Assembly (NCBI GenBank): GCA_022788105.1
Contig: JALEVZ010000075.1
Span: 1 to 45,640 of the forward strand
Length of the DNA stretch: 45,640 nt
Direction of reading: 5' to 3'
Origin: Prevotella sp.
GTDB taxonomy: Bacteria; Bacteroidota; Bacteroidia; Bacteroidales; Bacteroidaceae
Part shown: in pieces, positions 38,309-45,640 of the stretch
Position numbering within the stretch: the stretch's first letter is position 1
Layout: each line of letters starts with the position of its first letter
Notes under the pieces: model-generated
What the model saw: only the letters and a program-made list of their open reading frames with translations
Told to the model about the DNA's origin: nothing
The model's database searches: none
Program-made: the position numbers and the translations under genes

Positions 38309-38347
38309 AAAAAAGTCCCGAACTCACAGAGAGTACGGGACTTTTTT
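38309..38347. terminator. Bidirectional intrinsic terminator of the PCMD cluster
   Basis: A 12-bp perfect stem, AAAAAAGTCCCG (38309-38320) with CGGGACTTTTTT (38336-38347), around a 15-base loop. It has T-runs on both strands. It lies 38 bases after the stop of the secreted PCMD gene. Confidence 0.9.
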
Positions 38348-38384
38348 ATTTCATTACCGCGCCGTGGCGCTGGTAGCATGAGTC

Positions 38385-39983
38385 TTACTTCACCATCACC
38401 TTCTTAACGGTTCCGTCGTTGTTCTTAACGATGTTAAGACCCTTTGCGGCAGCGTTTACGCGCTGTCCTGCTGCGTTGTAGATGGCGGCAGGAGCGGCGG
38501 TGGTGTTGTTGACAGCAGCGTTGATGCCTGAGGGAGCGGCAGTCTTGATTTTGACGGTGTAGACATGAGTCTCACGATAGTCGGCTGCGGTCACGCTGAT
38601 GGTAGCCTTGTAGCCCTCGGCGGTCTTCTCCACCTTCTTGCCTACGACGGCCTGGCGGCCTGTAGCAACCACATTGATGTCGTCGGCAGTAACCTCACCC
38701 TCGCAGGTCATGTTATACTCGTAAGTGTCTTTGTCGAAACCTGTCACGCTGGCACCCTTCACTGTGAGGCTGCTGAGCTGTGAGTAGTAGACGAGCGACA
38801 TGTCGTCGATGCACAGCACGTCAACATTATTGGCATCGGTGCTGCCCACGCCGGGCTGTGCATTGGTAGAGAATGTCACGAGAATGGCCTTTGTATCGGC
38901 TTTGTTGGCAGCATAGGTGTCATAGTCGAACGGCACTGTCAGCTCCTGCCATGCGAAACCTTTGCTCTCGATCTTGTTGTTGGTAGCCTTTGCCACCACG
39001 TTCTTATAAGTCACACCCTTTGCCTCCGGGTCCTGATAGTAGGTGCCGTCGGTGATGACAGCGCTCACAGTGGCGTAGACATAAGCCCTATTCTTCTTGG
39101 CGAGGGGACCCTGCTTAAACTTCACCCACACCTTCAAAGCGTCGGGCTGACCGTTGAGACGTGCCTCGAACGGGTCGCCGATAGAGTCGACATCGGTCTT
39201 GCTGAGGTCCATGAACGAGCAGTTAGAAGGATCGGCAGCTATGGGACTTCCTGCCTGCAGGCGTCCTGTGGTAACGGTTCCGTTTGCAGGAATGTTAAAA
39301 AAATCTACTATCGTAGAAACCACCTTCAGCGACTTCGTGCCTGTTGAACCAGGGCGCACATTATTGTCGTCGTCTAAGACATCGTTGATGTAGGTATGAG
39401 TAGCCTTGCTTACCTTGCTGGCGAGCGAGCCTGTGCTGCTCATGAACGAGTGCCAAAAATCTGGCTCATCGCTGGTTGCTTCTTCGTATTTTGCCTCGTG
39501 GAACAATTCAAAGTCGGAGTTGCCAATCTGGTAACCGTTCTCTCCGAAGTCTACAGTGATGTATCCCAAAGAGTTGTCGATAACGATGTTGGCATAGAGT
39601 TTTCCGCCCTTTATGCGTCCGAACACCTTTACAGGCACCTCCTGGAGCATGGGACCGATCCAGTCCTTAACGCCTGGCAGGTCGCCAGGCTCGATTACTA
39701 TCTCCTGTTCTGTGGCGAGGGTCACGGTGCCGTCGCTATATGTTGTGCTTGGCACGTTTGTGACGTGGATGTTGCCAACAGCTGCATCGGCGTTGAGCAC
39801 AAAGTTTTTCAGGTTGAGTTCGTAGGTGCCTTTGCTGGCATCTTCTACGTCTACGCTGATAGTTGTGGCATCTTTGAAGATAGTGGTTCCATCGAGTGTC
39901 ACACGCATGTTGTCATTGTAGTCGGTAGCCGAAGCGGTGAGCGCCAGTGCTGCCATGACGATTGTTGTAAATAACTTTCTCAT
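38385..39983 (-). CDS. Secreted protein with calycin-like and PCMD-like domains and T9SS tail
   Basis: 532 residues. The signal peptide is MRKLFTTIVMAALALTASA (start 39983; the longer frame to 40172 translates a tandem repeat and was rejected). About residues 20-160 form a calycin-like beta domain (PVKVFGRIKGGKLYANIVID). Residues 165-420 resemble the PCMD domain, a putative carbohydrate-metabolism domain (DFWHSFMSS, ARLNGQPDALKVWVKFKQG, WQELTVPFDY, DVLCIDDMSLVY). An Ig-like segment and a tail (AIYNAAGQRVNAAAKGLNIV) of T9SS type follow. It is the last gene of the three-gene cluster. Its function is not established; a surface carbohydrate-binding or processing role is inferred. Confidence 0.8.
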   Translation of the reverse strand: MRKLFTTIVMAALALTASATDYNDNMRVTLDGTTIFKDATTISVDVEDASKGTYELNLKNFVLNADAAVGNIHVTNVPSTTYSDGTVTLATEQEIVIEPGDLPGVKDWIGPMLQEVPVKVFGRIKGGKLYANIVIDNSLGYITVDFGENGYQIGNSDFELFHEAKYEEATSDEPDFWHSFMSSTGSLASKVSKATHTYINDVLDDDNNVRPGSTGTKSLKVVSTIVDFFNIPANGTVTTGRLQAGSPIAADPSNCSFMDLSKTDVDSIGDPFEARLNGQPDALKVWVKFKQGPLAKKNRAYVYATVSAVITDGTYYQDPEAKGVTYKNVVAKATNNKIESKGFAWQELTVPFDYDTYAANKADTKAILVTFSTNAQPGVGSTDANNVDVLCIDDMSLVYYSQLSSLTVKGASVTGFDKDTYEYNMTCEGEVTADDINVVATGRQAVVGKKVEKTAEGYKATISVTAADYRETHVYTVKIKTAAPSGINAAVNNTTAAPAAIYNAAGQRVNAAAKGLNIVKNNDGTVKKVMVK

Positions 39984-40088
39984 TTTGCTTTTGTTTTTAA
40001 TAAGAATTTCTCGTTGTTTTGGGGGTGGATAAATCCTCGTATTGGGATGGATAAATCCATGTTTTGATTTAAATTTATCGGCGTATGG

Positions 40089-40256
40089 ATGTAGCCGCAA
40101 CGCCAAAGGACTGTAGTGGCAACGCCAAAGAGGCCGAATGACGACGCCAAAGAGGCCGAATGACGACGTCAAATGGGCCGAATGACGACGTCAAAGGGCC
40201 GTAGTGAGAAGCCCAAAGGGGCCTAATGGCAACGCCAAAGGGCCGTAGTGAGGGCG
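40089..40256 (+). repeat. 22-bp tandem array, locus 2
   Basis: About seven and a half units of roughly 22 bp, for example GCCGAATGACGACGCCAAAG, GCCGAATGACGACGTCAAAT and CCTAATGGCAACGCCAAAGG. It has the same unit type as the array at 29155-29245, 11 kb away. It fills the gap between the barrel gene stop and the leader of the secreted PCMD gene, so the operon transcript would contain it. Confidence 0.85.
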
Positions 40257-40270
40257 CCGTGTCTGTAGGC

Positions 40271-41023
40271 TTAGTTGAACTTATAGACCAGACCTATGGT
40301 TCCGAAGATGGGATAGAGCGTCTGTTCGATGGTCTTGAAGTCGCGCTTGAAGGCTCCGATGAGTCCCCACGACAGGTCGGCATAGGCACCGTAGCGGCGT
40401 GAGAACTGCCAGTCGGCACCCACATCTACACCGAAGTGCAGCTTGCGCAGGTCGTCGGAGAAGTCGTATGTGCCGCGCGACGCCTCTTCCGTGCCGAGGT
40501 CTACGCGTGTGCCGGTGGGGTCGCCGACACGCAGATGTCCGTCGTAGGCGTAGCCTGAGAAGTTGCTCGACAGCAGATAAGACAGGAATGGGCCTGCCTT
40601 GAGGCGCACTTTGCCGAGGTCGTAGGTGGCCTGCAGGGGCATGGTGACCATCCACATGTCTACGTCGGTCACCACATTGCCGGTGAACATGCCCTCAAGC
40701 GTCTCGCCGCCCTGACGCAGTTCCATGTGGTAGTTTTTCACTTCTGCGTCGGTCTTCATGCCCTTGCTCTCCACATGGAAGCCAGCTATCAGTCCCCAGC
40801 GGCCGTTGAGGGGCTTGTATGCGTCGAGGGCAATGGTGCCGTTGGCTTTGGGTGTGAACTTCTCGAGCGACCGTATCGAGGCGGGCATGCCTACGGGTGC
40901 TGTGCCGCCGAGATTGTAGCCCAGTCGGGCGTAGTAGGTGAGGTTGTCGAATATGTTGCCGCCCAATGCCGCTGTGGGCAGTAAGGCGAGTGCCGCGAGT
41001 GCGGCGGCGATATGTCTTTTCAT
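40271..41023 (-). CDS. Outer-membrane beta-barrel protein (PorT-like fold)
   Basis: 250 residues. A signal peptide (MKRHIAAALAALALLPTAALG) is followed by an eight-strand-type barrel with alternating pattern: LTYYARLGYNLGG, WGLIAGFHVESKGM, MVTMPLQATYDL, LKAGPFLSYLLSS, LHFGVDVGADWQFSRRYGAY and, at the end, TLYPIFGTIGLVYKFN with the terminal aromatic residue of outer-membrane barrels. It resembles the OMP_b-brl family of Bacteroidota. It lies 57 bases downstream of the PCMD lipoprotein gene and upstream of the secreted PCMD gene, apparently one operon, so it may anchor or assist these partners. Start 41023 or 41029 are both possible. Confidence 0.82.
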   Translation of the reverse strand: MKRHIAAALAALALLPTAALGGNIFDNLTYYARLGYNLGGTAPVGMPASIRSLEKFTPKANGTIALDAYKPLNGRWGLIAGFHVESKGMKTDAEVKNYHMELRQGGETLEGMFTGNVVTDVDMWMVTMPLQATYDLGKVRLKAGPFLSYLLSSNFSGYAYDGHLRVGDPTGTRVDLGTEEASRGTYDFSDDLRKLHFGVDVGADWQFSRRYGAYADLSWGLIGAFKRDFKTIEQTLYPIFGTIGLVYKFN

Positions 41024-41080
41024 AATCATTTGTCTTGAAATGGGTTTATGGCGAGGTGTGATGGTGGTGACGCAGGGGCA

Positions 41081-42247
41081 TCACTCGGTCTTGGCGCATG
41101 CCACACGAACGTGGCACACCTTCAGTGTGCTACCCACAGCGCCCTCAAACTTGGCGCCGTCGACGCTCGACGAGAACACTACTGCGAGCGAGTAGCCACG
41201 GGCAGCGAGCACCTGTTCGTCTATCTCTTCAGTGTATTCAAACGGCACCTCAAACTTGGTCCACTCGTCAGTGGTCTCTACCTTCGGGAGCACTGCCTTG
41301 CCCACAATCTGCTGACTGGTGAGCACGTTGTCGCCATAGAGCACCACGTCGCGGCCCTCGGCGTCTTTGTTGCGGTAGACCACGGCATAGATGCTGCCCT
41401 CGTCTACACGTCCTGCCACGGGCTTGCCTTTCACATTCTGAAACTTCGCGCCCGGCTTGTAGGTGTAATATCCGCAAAACGACAGCGGCTTCGCATCGGT
41501 GGGACGGCCAAACTTGGTTGCCTCCATAGTCTTGGAGGGGTTGAGAGCTGTCTGCGGGTCAAACTTGCCGATGAACAGGTTGCCTGCCGCGATGCGCATG
41601 TTCTTAATGGCTCCCAGTGGGCCGGTGTCGCTGGTGGTGAGCTTCACAGCCGTAGTGCCACACACTCCCTCGCCGGGCAGCGGAATGGTGGGATACTGGT
41701 CGGGCTCGTAACTGCCGCGACAGATGGCAAATCCGCCGTTGCCTGTAGACCAGAAGTTGAGCGTTCGGGTGCCATCGGCTGCCGTCTCTGTCCACTCATA
41801 ATACTGCTGTGTAGCCTCGTTCAGGGCGTAGTCCTTGAAGTCGTAGCGCAGCGAGTCAGTGAAGGTGCGTGTCACGATGTTGAACTTCACGCTATACTTT
41901 CTCGACCACTTGCCGTCTTGCGACGTCACGGTGTAGACCACCGGTCCGCGCGAGAAGTCCTGCACCGAGCCACTGGCGGGCTGCACGGTGGCGCCTTCTG
42001 TCGTCACGAAGCGTGGGGCGAGCGCCGTGAGGTCGGTCTCTTTGCGCACGTCGAAGTTTATCTCATTCTCTGTATAGAGCACGTTCTGCAGCGTGTCGTT
42101 TTCGCTGAAAAACATTGCCGTGGGATTGTCTACATGAATATAAGCCTGCTCTATGTCGCACTCAGCGTTGAGCGGCTCGTCCTTAAAGCACGAGGTGAGC
42201 GCCATCGACGCACACATCAGGCCCAGGGTCATAAAGTTTAGTCTCAT
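41081..42247 (-). CDS. PCMD-domain lipoprotein
   Basis: 388 residues. The lipoprotein signal is MTLGLMCASMALTSCFKDEP (lipobox LTSC). An N-terminal Ig-like region (about 25-120, PRFVTTEGATVQPASGSVQD) precedes a PCMD-like domain (about 130-385: LNFWSTGNGGFAI, KPLSFCGYYTYKPGAKFQN, AVVYRNKDAEGRDVVLYGDN, KFEVPFEYTEEID, SLAVVFSSSVDGAKFEGAVG). This domain occurs in Bacteroidales surface proteins and is thought to act on or bind carbohydrate, without a defined reaction. It is the first gene of the three-gene cluster and has a good promoter. Likely anchored at the outer membrane. Confidence 0.82.
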   Translation of the reverse strand: MRLNFMTLGLMCASMALTSCFKDEPLNAECDIEQAYIHVDNPTAMFFSENDTLQNVLYTENEINFDVRKETDLTALAPRFVTTEGATVQPASGSVQDFSRGPVVYTVTSQDGKWSRKYSVKFNIVTRTFTDSLRYDFKDYALNEATQQYYEWTETAADGTRTLNFWSTGNGGFAICRGSYEPDQYPTIPLPGEGVCGTTAVKLTTSDTGPLGAIKNMRIAAGNLFIGKFDPQTALNPSKTMEATKFGRPTDAKPLSFCGYYTYKPGAKFQNVKGKPVAGRVDEGSIYAVVYRNKDAEGRDVVLYGDNVLTSQQIVGKAVLPKVETTDEWTKFEVPFEYTEEIDEQVLAARGYSLAVVFSSSVDGAKFEGAVGSTLKVCHVRVACAKTE

Positions 42248-42284
42248 TAAAAATCAATTACTCTCTTAAACAATTACCTTAAAC

Positions 42285-42329
42285 GGGAAAAGCGGTCGTA
42301 GCATCGGCTGCTACCCGTCACCTTTTCCA
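42285..42329 (-). promoter_or_regulatory. Imperfect hairpin at the start of the PCMD leader
   Basis: GGAAAAG (42286-42292) pairs with CTTTTCC (42322-42328), and inside it GTAGCA pairs with TGCTAC. The hairpin lies about 20 bases after the -7 box, at the very beginning of the predicted transcript, and may protect the RNA or regulate it. Confidence 0.5.
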
Positions 42330-42348
42330 ACGCATTATAAATCAATTG

Positions 42349-42380
42349 CAAAGTTAGTTGAAAAACAATTCACTGCCAAA
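42349..42380 (-). promoter_or_regulatory. Promoter of the PCMD cluster
   Basis: On the minus strand TTTG (42380-42377), a 20-base spacer, then TAACTTTG (42356-42349). Both boxes match the Bacteroidota consensus. Confidence 0.78.
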
Positions 42381-42460
42381 AGTTTTAATAAAAAAGATTG
42401 CGCCCCGTCACCCTTATTGAACAATCACACAGCCTTTTAGACCAATCGCAGCAGGTCTTG

Positions 42461-42571
42461 GGAGCAGACGCAGGAGGCATTTGGAGCAGTCGATGCAGAA
42501 TTTGGAAGCAGGCACCGCAAGCATTTGGAGCTGTCGCGGGAGGATTTTACGCCAGTCGCCGCAGCGGATAG
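42461..42571 (+). repeat. Degenerate tandem repeat of about 22 bp
   Basis: Units begin at 42461, 42483, 42504, 42527 and, more weakly, 42549. The pattern is GGAGCAGNCGCAGGAGGCAT plus TT. The unit is unrelated to the other 22-bp arrays. The 42390-42730 gap contains no gene. Confidence 0.6.
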
Positions 42572-42738
42572 AGGAGGTTTTATGCCACTCCCTACCCCTT
42601 CCACATCCCTTTAAATCCCCCTCCGCACCCCAATAAATCCCCCACAGCGGCGCCTCTGCCGCCCTCTGCATCGCGCGTGAGGCTGCGGAATTAAGCAAAA
42701 TTAATAGCGAATGGCCTGTGCCACAGAGTTTTTTTCAT

Positions 42739-42746
42739 TAACTTTG
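42739..42746 (+). promoter_or_regulatory. -7 box of dapB
   Basis: TAACTTTG, 34 bases upstream of the dapB start codon. No -33 TTTG is visible at the usual distance. Confidence 0.6.
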
Positions 42747-42780
42747 CACGATTGTATAACCGAAAACAAAACTTACGGAT

Positions 42781-43536
42781 ATGAACATAGCACTTATCGG
42801 CTACGGCAAGATGGGACACATGATAGAACAGATTGCACGCGAACGTGGCCACAACATTGTGAGCATAATAGACGTTGACAACCAACAAGACTTCGAATCG
42901 CCAGAGTTTGCATCGGCAGACGTGGCGATAGAGTTCACCTCTCCTACCGCAGCATACGGCAACTACCTGCGCGCTTGGAAGGCGGGAGTGAAGGTGGTGA
43001 GCGGCTCTACAGGCTGGAAGACCGACCACGAGGCTGACGTGCGCCGCATGTGCAGCGACGAAGGCAAGACCTTGTTTTGGGCTTCAAACTTCTCTATCGG
43101 CGTGGCGATATTCTCGGCGGTGAACCGTTATCTGGCAAAAATAATGAACGGCTTCCCACAGTACGACGTGCGCATGGAGGAGACACACCACATACACAAG
43201 CTCGACGCGCCATCTGGCACCGCCATCACGCTGGCAGAAGAGATTGTCGACGACCTCGACCGCAAGACATCGTGGGTGAAAGGCTTGCAGCTGAAGGCCG
43301 ACGGCACACAGGAAGGCACCAACGAGTGCGCCGCTACGGAGCTGCCCATCGAGAGCATCAGACGCGATGAGGTGCCAGGCATTCACACCATCGTCTACGA
43401 CTCCGAGGCTGACAGCATAACCATCACTCACGACGCACACTCACGCAAAGGCTTCGCCCTCGGCGCTGTGCTCGCCGCCGAATATACGAAAGACCACGAG
43501 GGACTGCTCACCATCGGTGACATGTTCAAGTTCTAA
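42781..43536 (+). CDS. dapB: 4-hydroxy-tetrahydrodipicolinate reductase
   Basis: 251 residues, a normal length. The N-terminal Rossmann fold starts MNIALIGYGKMGHMIEQIA. The catalytic segment is EETHHIHKLDAPSGTAITLA, with the His-His and Lys that bind substrate; ASNFSIGVAIFSAVN is also characteristic. It reduces the DapA product with NAD(P)H in lysine and diaminopimelate synthesis, needed for peptidoglycan. It is the first of three plus-strand genes (dapB, lepB, wbqC), separated by 47 and 37 bases, with a good -7 box upstream. Confidence 0.96.
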   Translation: MNIALIGYGKMGHMIEQIARERGHNIVSIIDVDNQQDFESPEFASADVAIEFTSPTAAYGNYLRAWKAGVKVVSGSTGWKTDHEADVRRMCSDEGKTLFWASNFSIGVAIFSAVNRYLAKIMNGFPQYDVRMEETHHIHKLDAPSGTAITLAEEIVDDLDRKTSWVKGLQLKADGTQEGTNECAATELPIESIRRDEVPGIHTIVYDSEADSITITHDAHSRKGFALGAVLAAEYTKDHEGLLTIGDMFKF

Positions 43537-43583
43537 AACCCTGAAACACCTCCTATCTACAAAAAATAACAACAACAAAATAT

Positions 43584-45035
43584 ATGATTGACAAGGAAAA
43601 GGCGAGCCTCAACCCTCGCAAGCAGTGGGCCAAATTCATAGCAGTGCTGGCATTTTACCTCCTCTTCCTCTACTGGGTGAAGAGCTGGCTGGGACTCATC
43701 GTGGTGCCGTTCATCTACGACGTGTACATAACGAAGAAGATAAAATGGCAGTGGTGGCGCGACTCCGAGGGCGTGACACGCTTCGTCATGTCGTGGGTCG
43801 ACGCCCTGGTGTTCGCACTCGTGGCAGTGTATTTCATCAACCTGTTCTTCTTCCAAAACTACGTCATACCGTCGTCGTCGCTGGAGAAGAGCCTGCTCAC
43901 TGGCGACTACCTCTTCGTTTCGAAGGTGAGCTACGGTCCACGCAAGCCGCAGACACCATTAACGCTGCCGCTGACACAGCACACACTGCCCGTCTTCGAC
44001 TGCCGCTCATACATAGAGTGGCCGCAGTGGGGCTACGACCGCGCCAAAGGCTTGGGTGACGTGAAGCTCGGCGACATCGTGGTGTTCAACTACCCTGCTG
44101 GCGACACGCTGTGCACCGCACCGCAATATCAGGCGCAAGACTTCTACAGACTGGTCTACGGCACCGGCGAGAGCAACTGGATAGAGCAGCACGGAGGACA
44201 GATGCCCGACTTCGCAAGCATGAACCCGCAACAGCAACACGACTTCTACGCCGCCGTTTATGCCGCAGGACGTAAGGTGGTGGAGACCAACCGCATGGAA
44301 TATGGAGACATAACGACACGTCCCGTCGACCGCCGCGAAAACTACGTGAAGCGCTGCGTGGGTCTGCCAGGACAGACTTTCCAGATAAAAGACCGCCGTA
44401 TCTACAACGACGGCAAGCCGATGAAAGAGCCTGACAACGTGCAGTACAGCTACTATGTGAAGCTGCGCGGACAGCTACCCTCTGACCTCATAGACGAGCT
44501 GGGCATCTCACAGGAAGACCTCATATCGCTCAACCAGCAGGGCTACCTGCCCCTCACACACGCATCGGCAAGGGCTTTGCGCAGCCGTAAAGACCTCGTG
44601 GAGAGCGTGACAATGGTCAACGACCCCACCACATGGGACATCTACCCGCTCAACGGCAACCTCGGCTGGACACGCGACAACTACGGTCCGGTGTGGATTC
44701 CGAAGAAGGGAGCAACCGTGAAGCTCGACATGACAAACATAGCGATATATGAACGCCCCATACGCACATACGAAGGCAACGACCTCGAGGTGCGCGGCGG
44801 AAAGATATACATCAACGGTAAGGTGGCGACAAGCTACACCTTCAAGATGGACTACTACTTCATGATGGGTGACAACCGCCACAATTCGCTCGACTCGCGG
44901 TACTGGGGATTTGTGCCTGAAGACCATGTCGTGGGCAAACCAATATTCATCTGGTGGAGCCACGACCCCGACCACAACGGATTTTCGGGCATACGCTGGA
45001 GCCGACTGTTCCGCTTCGTCGACAACATAAAGTAG
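43584..45035 (+). CDS. lepB: Signal peptidase I, long Bacteroidales form
   Basis: 483 residues, longer than the 320 of E. coli. Two hydrophobic segments (about 17-46 and 66-92) anchor it in the inner membrane. The catalytic Ser99 is in YVIPSSSLEKSLLTGDYLFV (the usual form is PSxSM; here Leu replaces Met). The general-base Lys256 is in ENYVKRCVGLPGQTFQI. The box near the end is YYFMMGDNRHNSLDSRYWGF. An insertion of about 80 residues (roughly 165-245) separates the Ser and Lys boxes, and another (about 280-390) precedes the GDNR box; both are usual in Bacteroidales LepB. It cleaves signal peptides of secreted proteins such as the T9SS cargo in this window. Confidence 0.95.
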   Translation: MIDKEKASLNPRKQWAKFIAVLAFYLLFLYWVKSWLGLIVVPFIYDVYITKKIKWQWWRDSEGVTRFVMSWVDALVFALVAVYFINLFFFQNYVIPSSSLEKSLLTGDYLFVSKVSYGPRKPQTPLTLPLTQHTLPVFDCRSYIEWPQWGYDRAKGLGDVKLGDIVVFNYPAGDTLCTAPQYQAQDFYRLVYGTGESNWIEQHGGQMPDFASMNPQQQHDFYAAVYAAGRKVVETNRMEYGDITTRPVDRRENYVKRCVGLPGQTFQIKDRRIYNDGKPMKEPDNVQYSYYVKLRGQLPSDLIDELGISQEDLISLNQQGYLPLTHASARALRSRKDLVESVTMVNDPTTWDIYPLNGNLGWTRDNYGPVWIPKKGATVKLDMTNIAIYERPIRTYEGNDLEVRGGKIYINGKVATSYTFKMDYYFMMGDNRHNSLDSRYWGFVPEDHVVGKPIFIWWSHDPDHNGFSGIRWSRLFRFVDNIK

Positions 45036-45072
45036 GTGTGTGACACCATTGCCGCAACAACCACAACGACAA

Positions 45073-45640
45073 ATGGAAGACAAGACCATACTGCTATCGT
45101 CGACTTACTTCGGACCGGTGCAGTGGTACCAGAAGCTGAACCGCCACCGCTGCGTCATAGAGCAACACGACAACTTCGTGAAGCAGACCTACCGCAACCG
45201 CTGCGTCATAGCATCGGCGAACGGACCGCAGACCCTCACCGTGCCCACGGAGCGCTACGACGGACTTAAATGCCCCATGCGCGACATACGAATATCCGAC
45301 CACGGCAACTGGCGACACCTGCACTGGCAAGCGCTGGTGTCTGCCTACGGCGAGACACCGTTCTTCGAATACTACGCCGACGACCTGCGACCATACTTCG
45401 AGGAGCGACGATGGACCTATCTGCTCGACTTCAATCTCGACATCATGCACACCATCTGCTCGCTGCTCGACGTCAGACCCACCCTCTCACTGTCTGACCA
45501 TTACATCACGACAGATGCCCCCACAGCCGTCCACGCAGCCACCACAACCGCCCACGCAGCCACCACAACCGCCCACGCAGCAGCAACGGCGACAACAGGA
45601 GGCAGCGACAGCATGGGGGAAGAGGCAGAACTCAATGCAG
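45073..45640 (+). CDS. WbqC-like family protein, 3' end cut off by window edge
   Basis: 189 residues are visible and the frame is open at the end. The conserved part (1-150) reads LLSSTYFGPVQWYQKL, VIEQHDNFVKQTYRNRC and IRISDHGNWRHLHWQALVSA, then FFEYYADDLRPYFE, all typical of the WbqC family found in polysaccharide and cell-envelope loci; its biochemical role is unknown. From about residue 152 the sequence turns into an Ala/Thr-rich linker with 21-bp tandem repeats (CCCACGCAGCCACCACAACC plus G; 45529-45590), each adding seven residues. Relatives are about 200 residues, so this linker looks like an extension. Confidence 0.88.
   Translation, partial: MEDKTILLSSTYFGPVQWYQKLNRHRCVIEQHDNFVKQTYRNRCVIASANGPQTLTVPTERYDGLKCPMRDIRISDHGNWRHLHWQALVSAYGETPFFEYYADDLRPYFEERRWTYLLDFNLDIMHTICSLLDVRPTLSLSDHYITTDAPTAVHAATTTAHAATTTAHAAATATTGGSDSMGEEAELNA

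Noticed and set aside
40089..40256. CRISPR array
   Set aside because: 22-bp units follow each other without unique spacers.

Overview
The window looks like a chromosomal segment from the order Bacteroidales, most like Prevotella and its relatives. Signs of this are a SusC/SusD pair, several secreted proteins ending in type IX secretion (T9SS) C-terminal sorting domains, Bacteroidota -7 boxes of the form TAnnTTTG, little sign of Shine-Dalgarno sites, and housekeeping genes (long LepB, DUF2851, WbqC, FprA) of Bacteroidales type. No rRNA, tRNA, CRISPR array, prophage or transposase was recognised.

Left part (1-26.9 kb). The start of gpmI on the minus strand diverges from a large secreted GH2 beta-galactosidase. 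Next comes a membrane regulator with a DUF6377-type architecture. Facing it is a long minus-strand operon: GH38 alpha-mannosidase, GLUG-repeat surface protein, SusC, SusD, GH76 endo-alpha-1,6-mannanase, C10 cysteine protease, and a decayed BSP-type metallopeptidase. This reads as a polysaccharide utilisation locus (PUL) for alpha-mannan or mannosylated glycoprotein: SusC/D import, GH76 and GH38 cutting the glycan, and proteases attacking the protein carrier. Four of its secreted products carry T9SS tails. A decayed second GH38 with its own copy of the promoter/operator region lies just upstream.

Middle part (26.9-38.3 kb). Housekeeping genes: deaD RNA helicase, a flavodiiron FprA protein, a PfkB sugar kinase, an M16 peptidase, dusB, dprA, a thioesterase and DUF2851. 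The gaps between them are unusually rich in repeats.

Right part (38.3-45.6 kb). A three-gene minus-strand cluster (PCMD-type lipoprotein, outer-membrane barrel, secreted PCMD-type protein with a T9SS tail) has a good promoter and terminator. It is followed by dapB-lepB-wbqC on the plus strand.

The most unusual signal is a family of about 165-bp intergenic elements (copies at 6.9, 32.1, 33.6 and 36.2 kb; divergent or partial ones at 1.1 and 34.8 kb). Each complete copy has terminal inverted repeats carrying small hairpins, two inverted arms built of 8-bp units (consensus TWGACRAG), and a conserved core of about 50 bp. The arms co-vary between copies, one copy has amplified its arm to 17 units, and in one copy the core is inverted relative to the ends. 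I know of no described element matching this. No database search could be run, so novelty is a judgement only.
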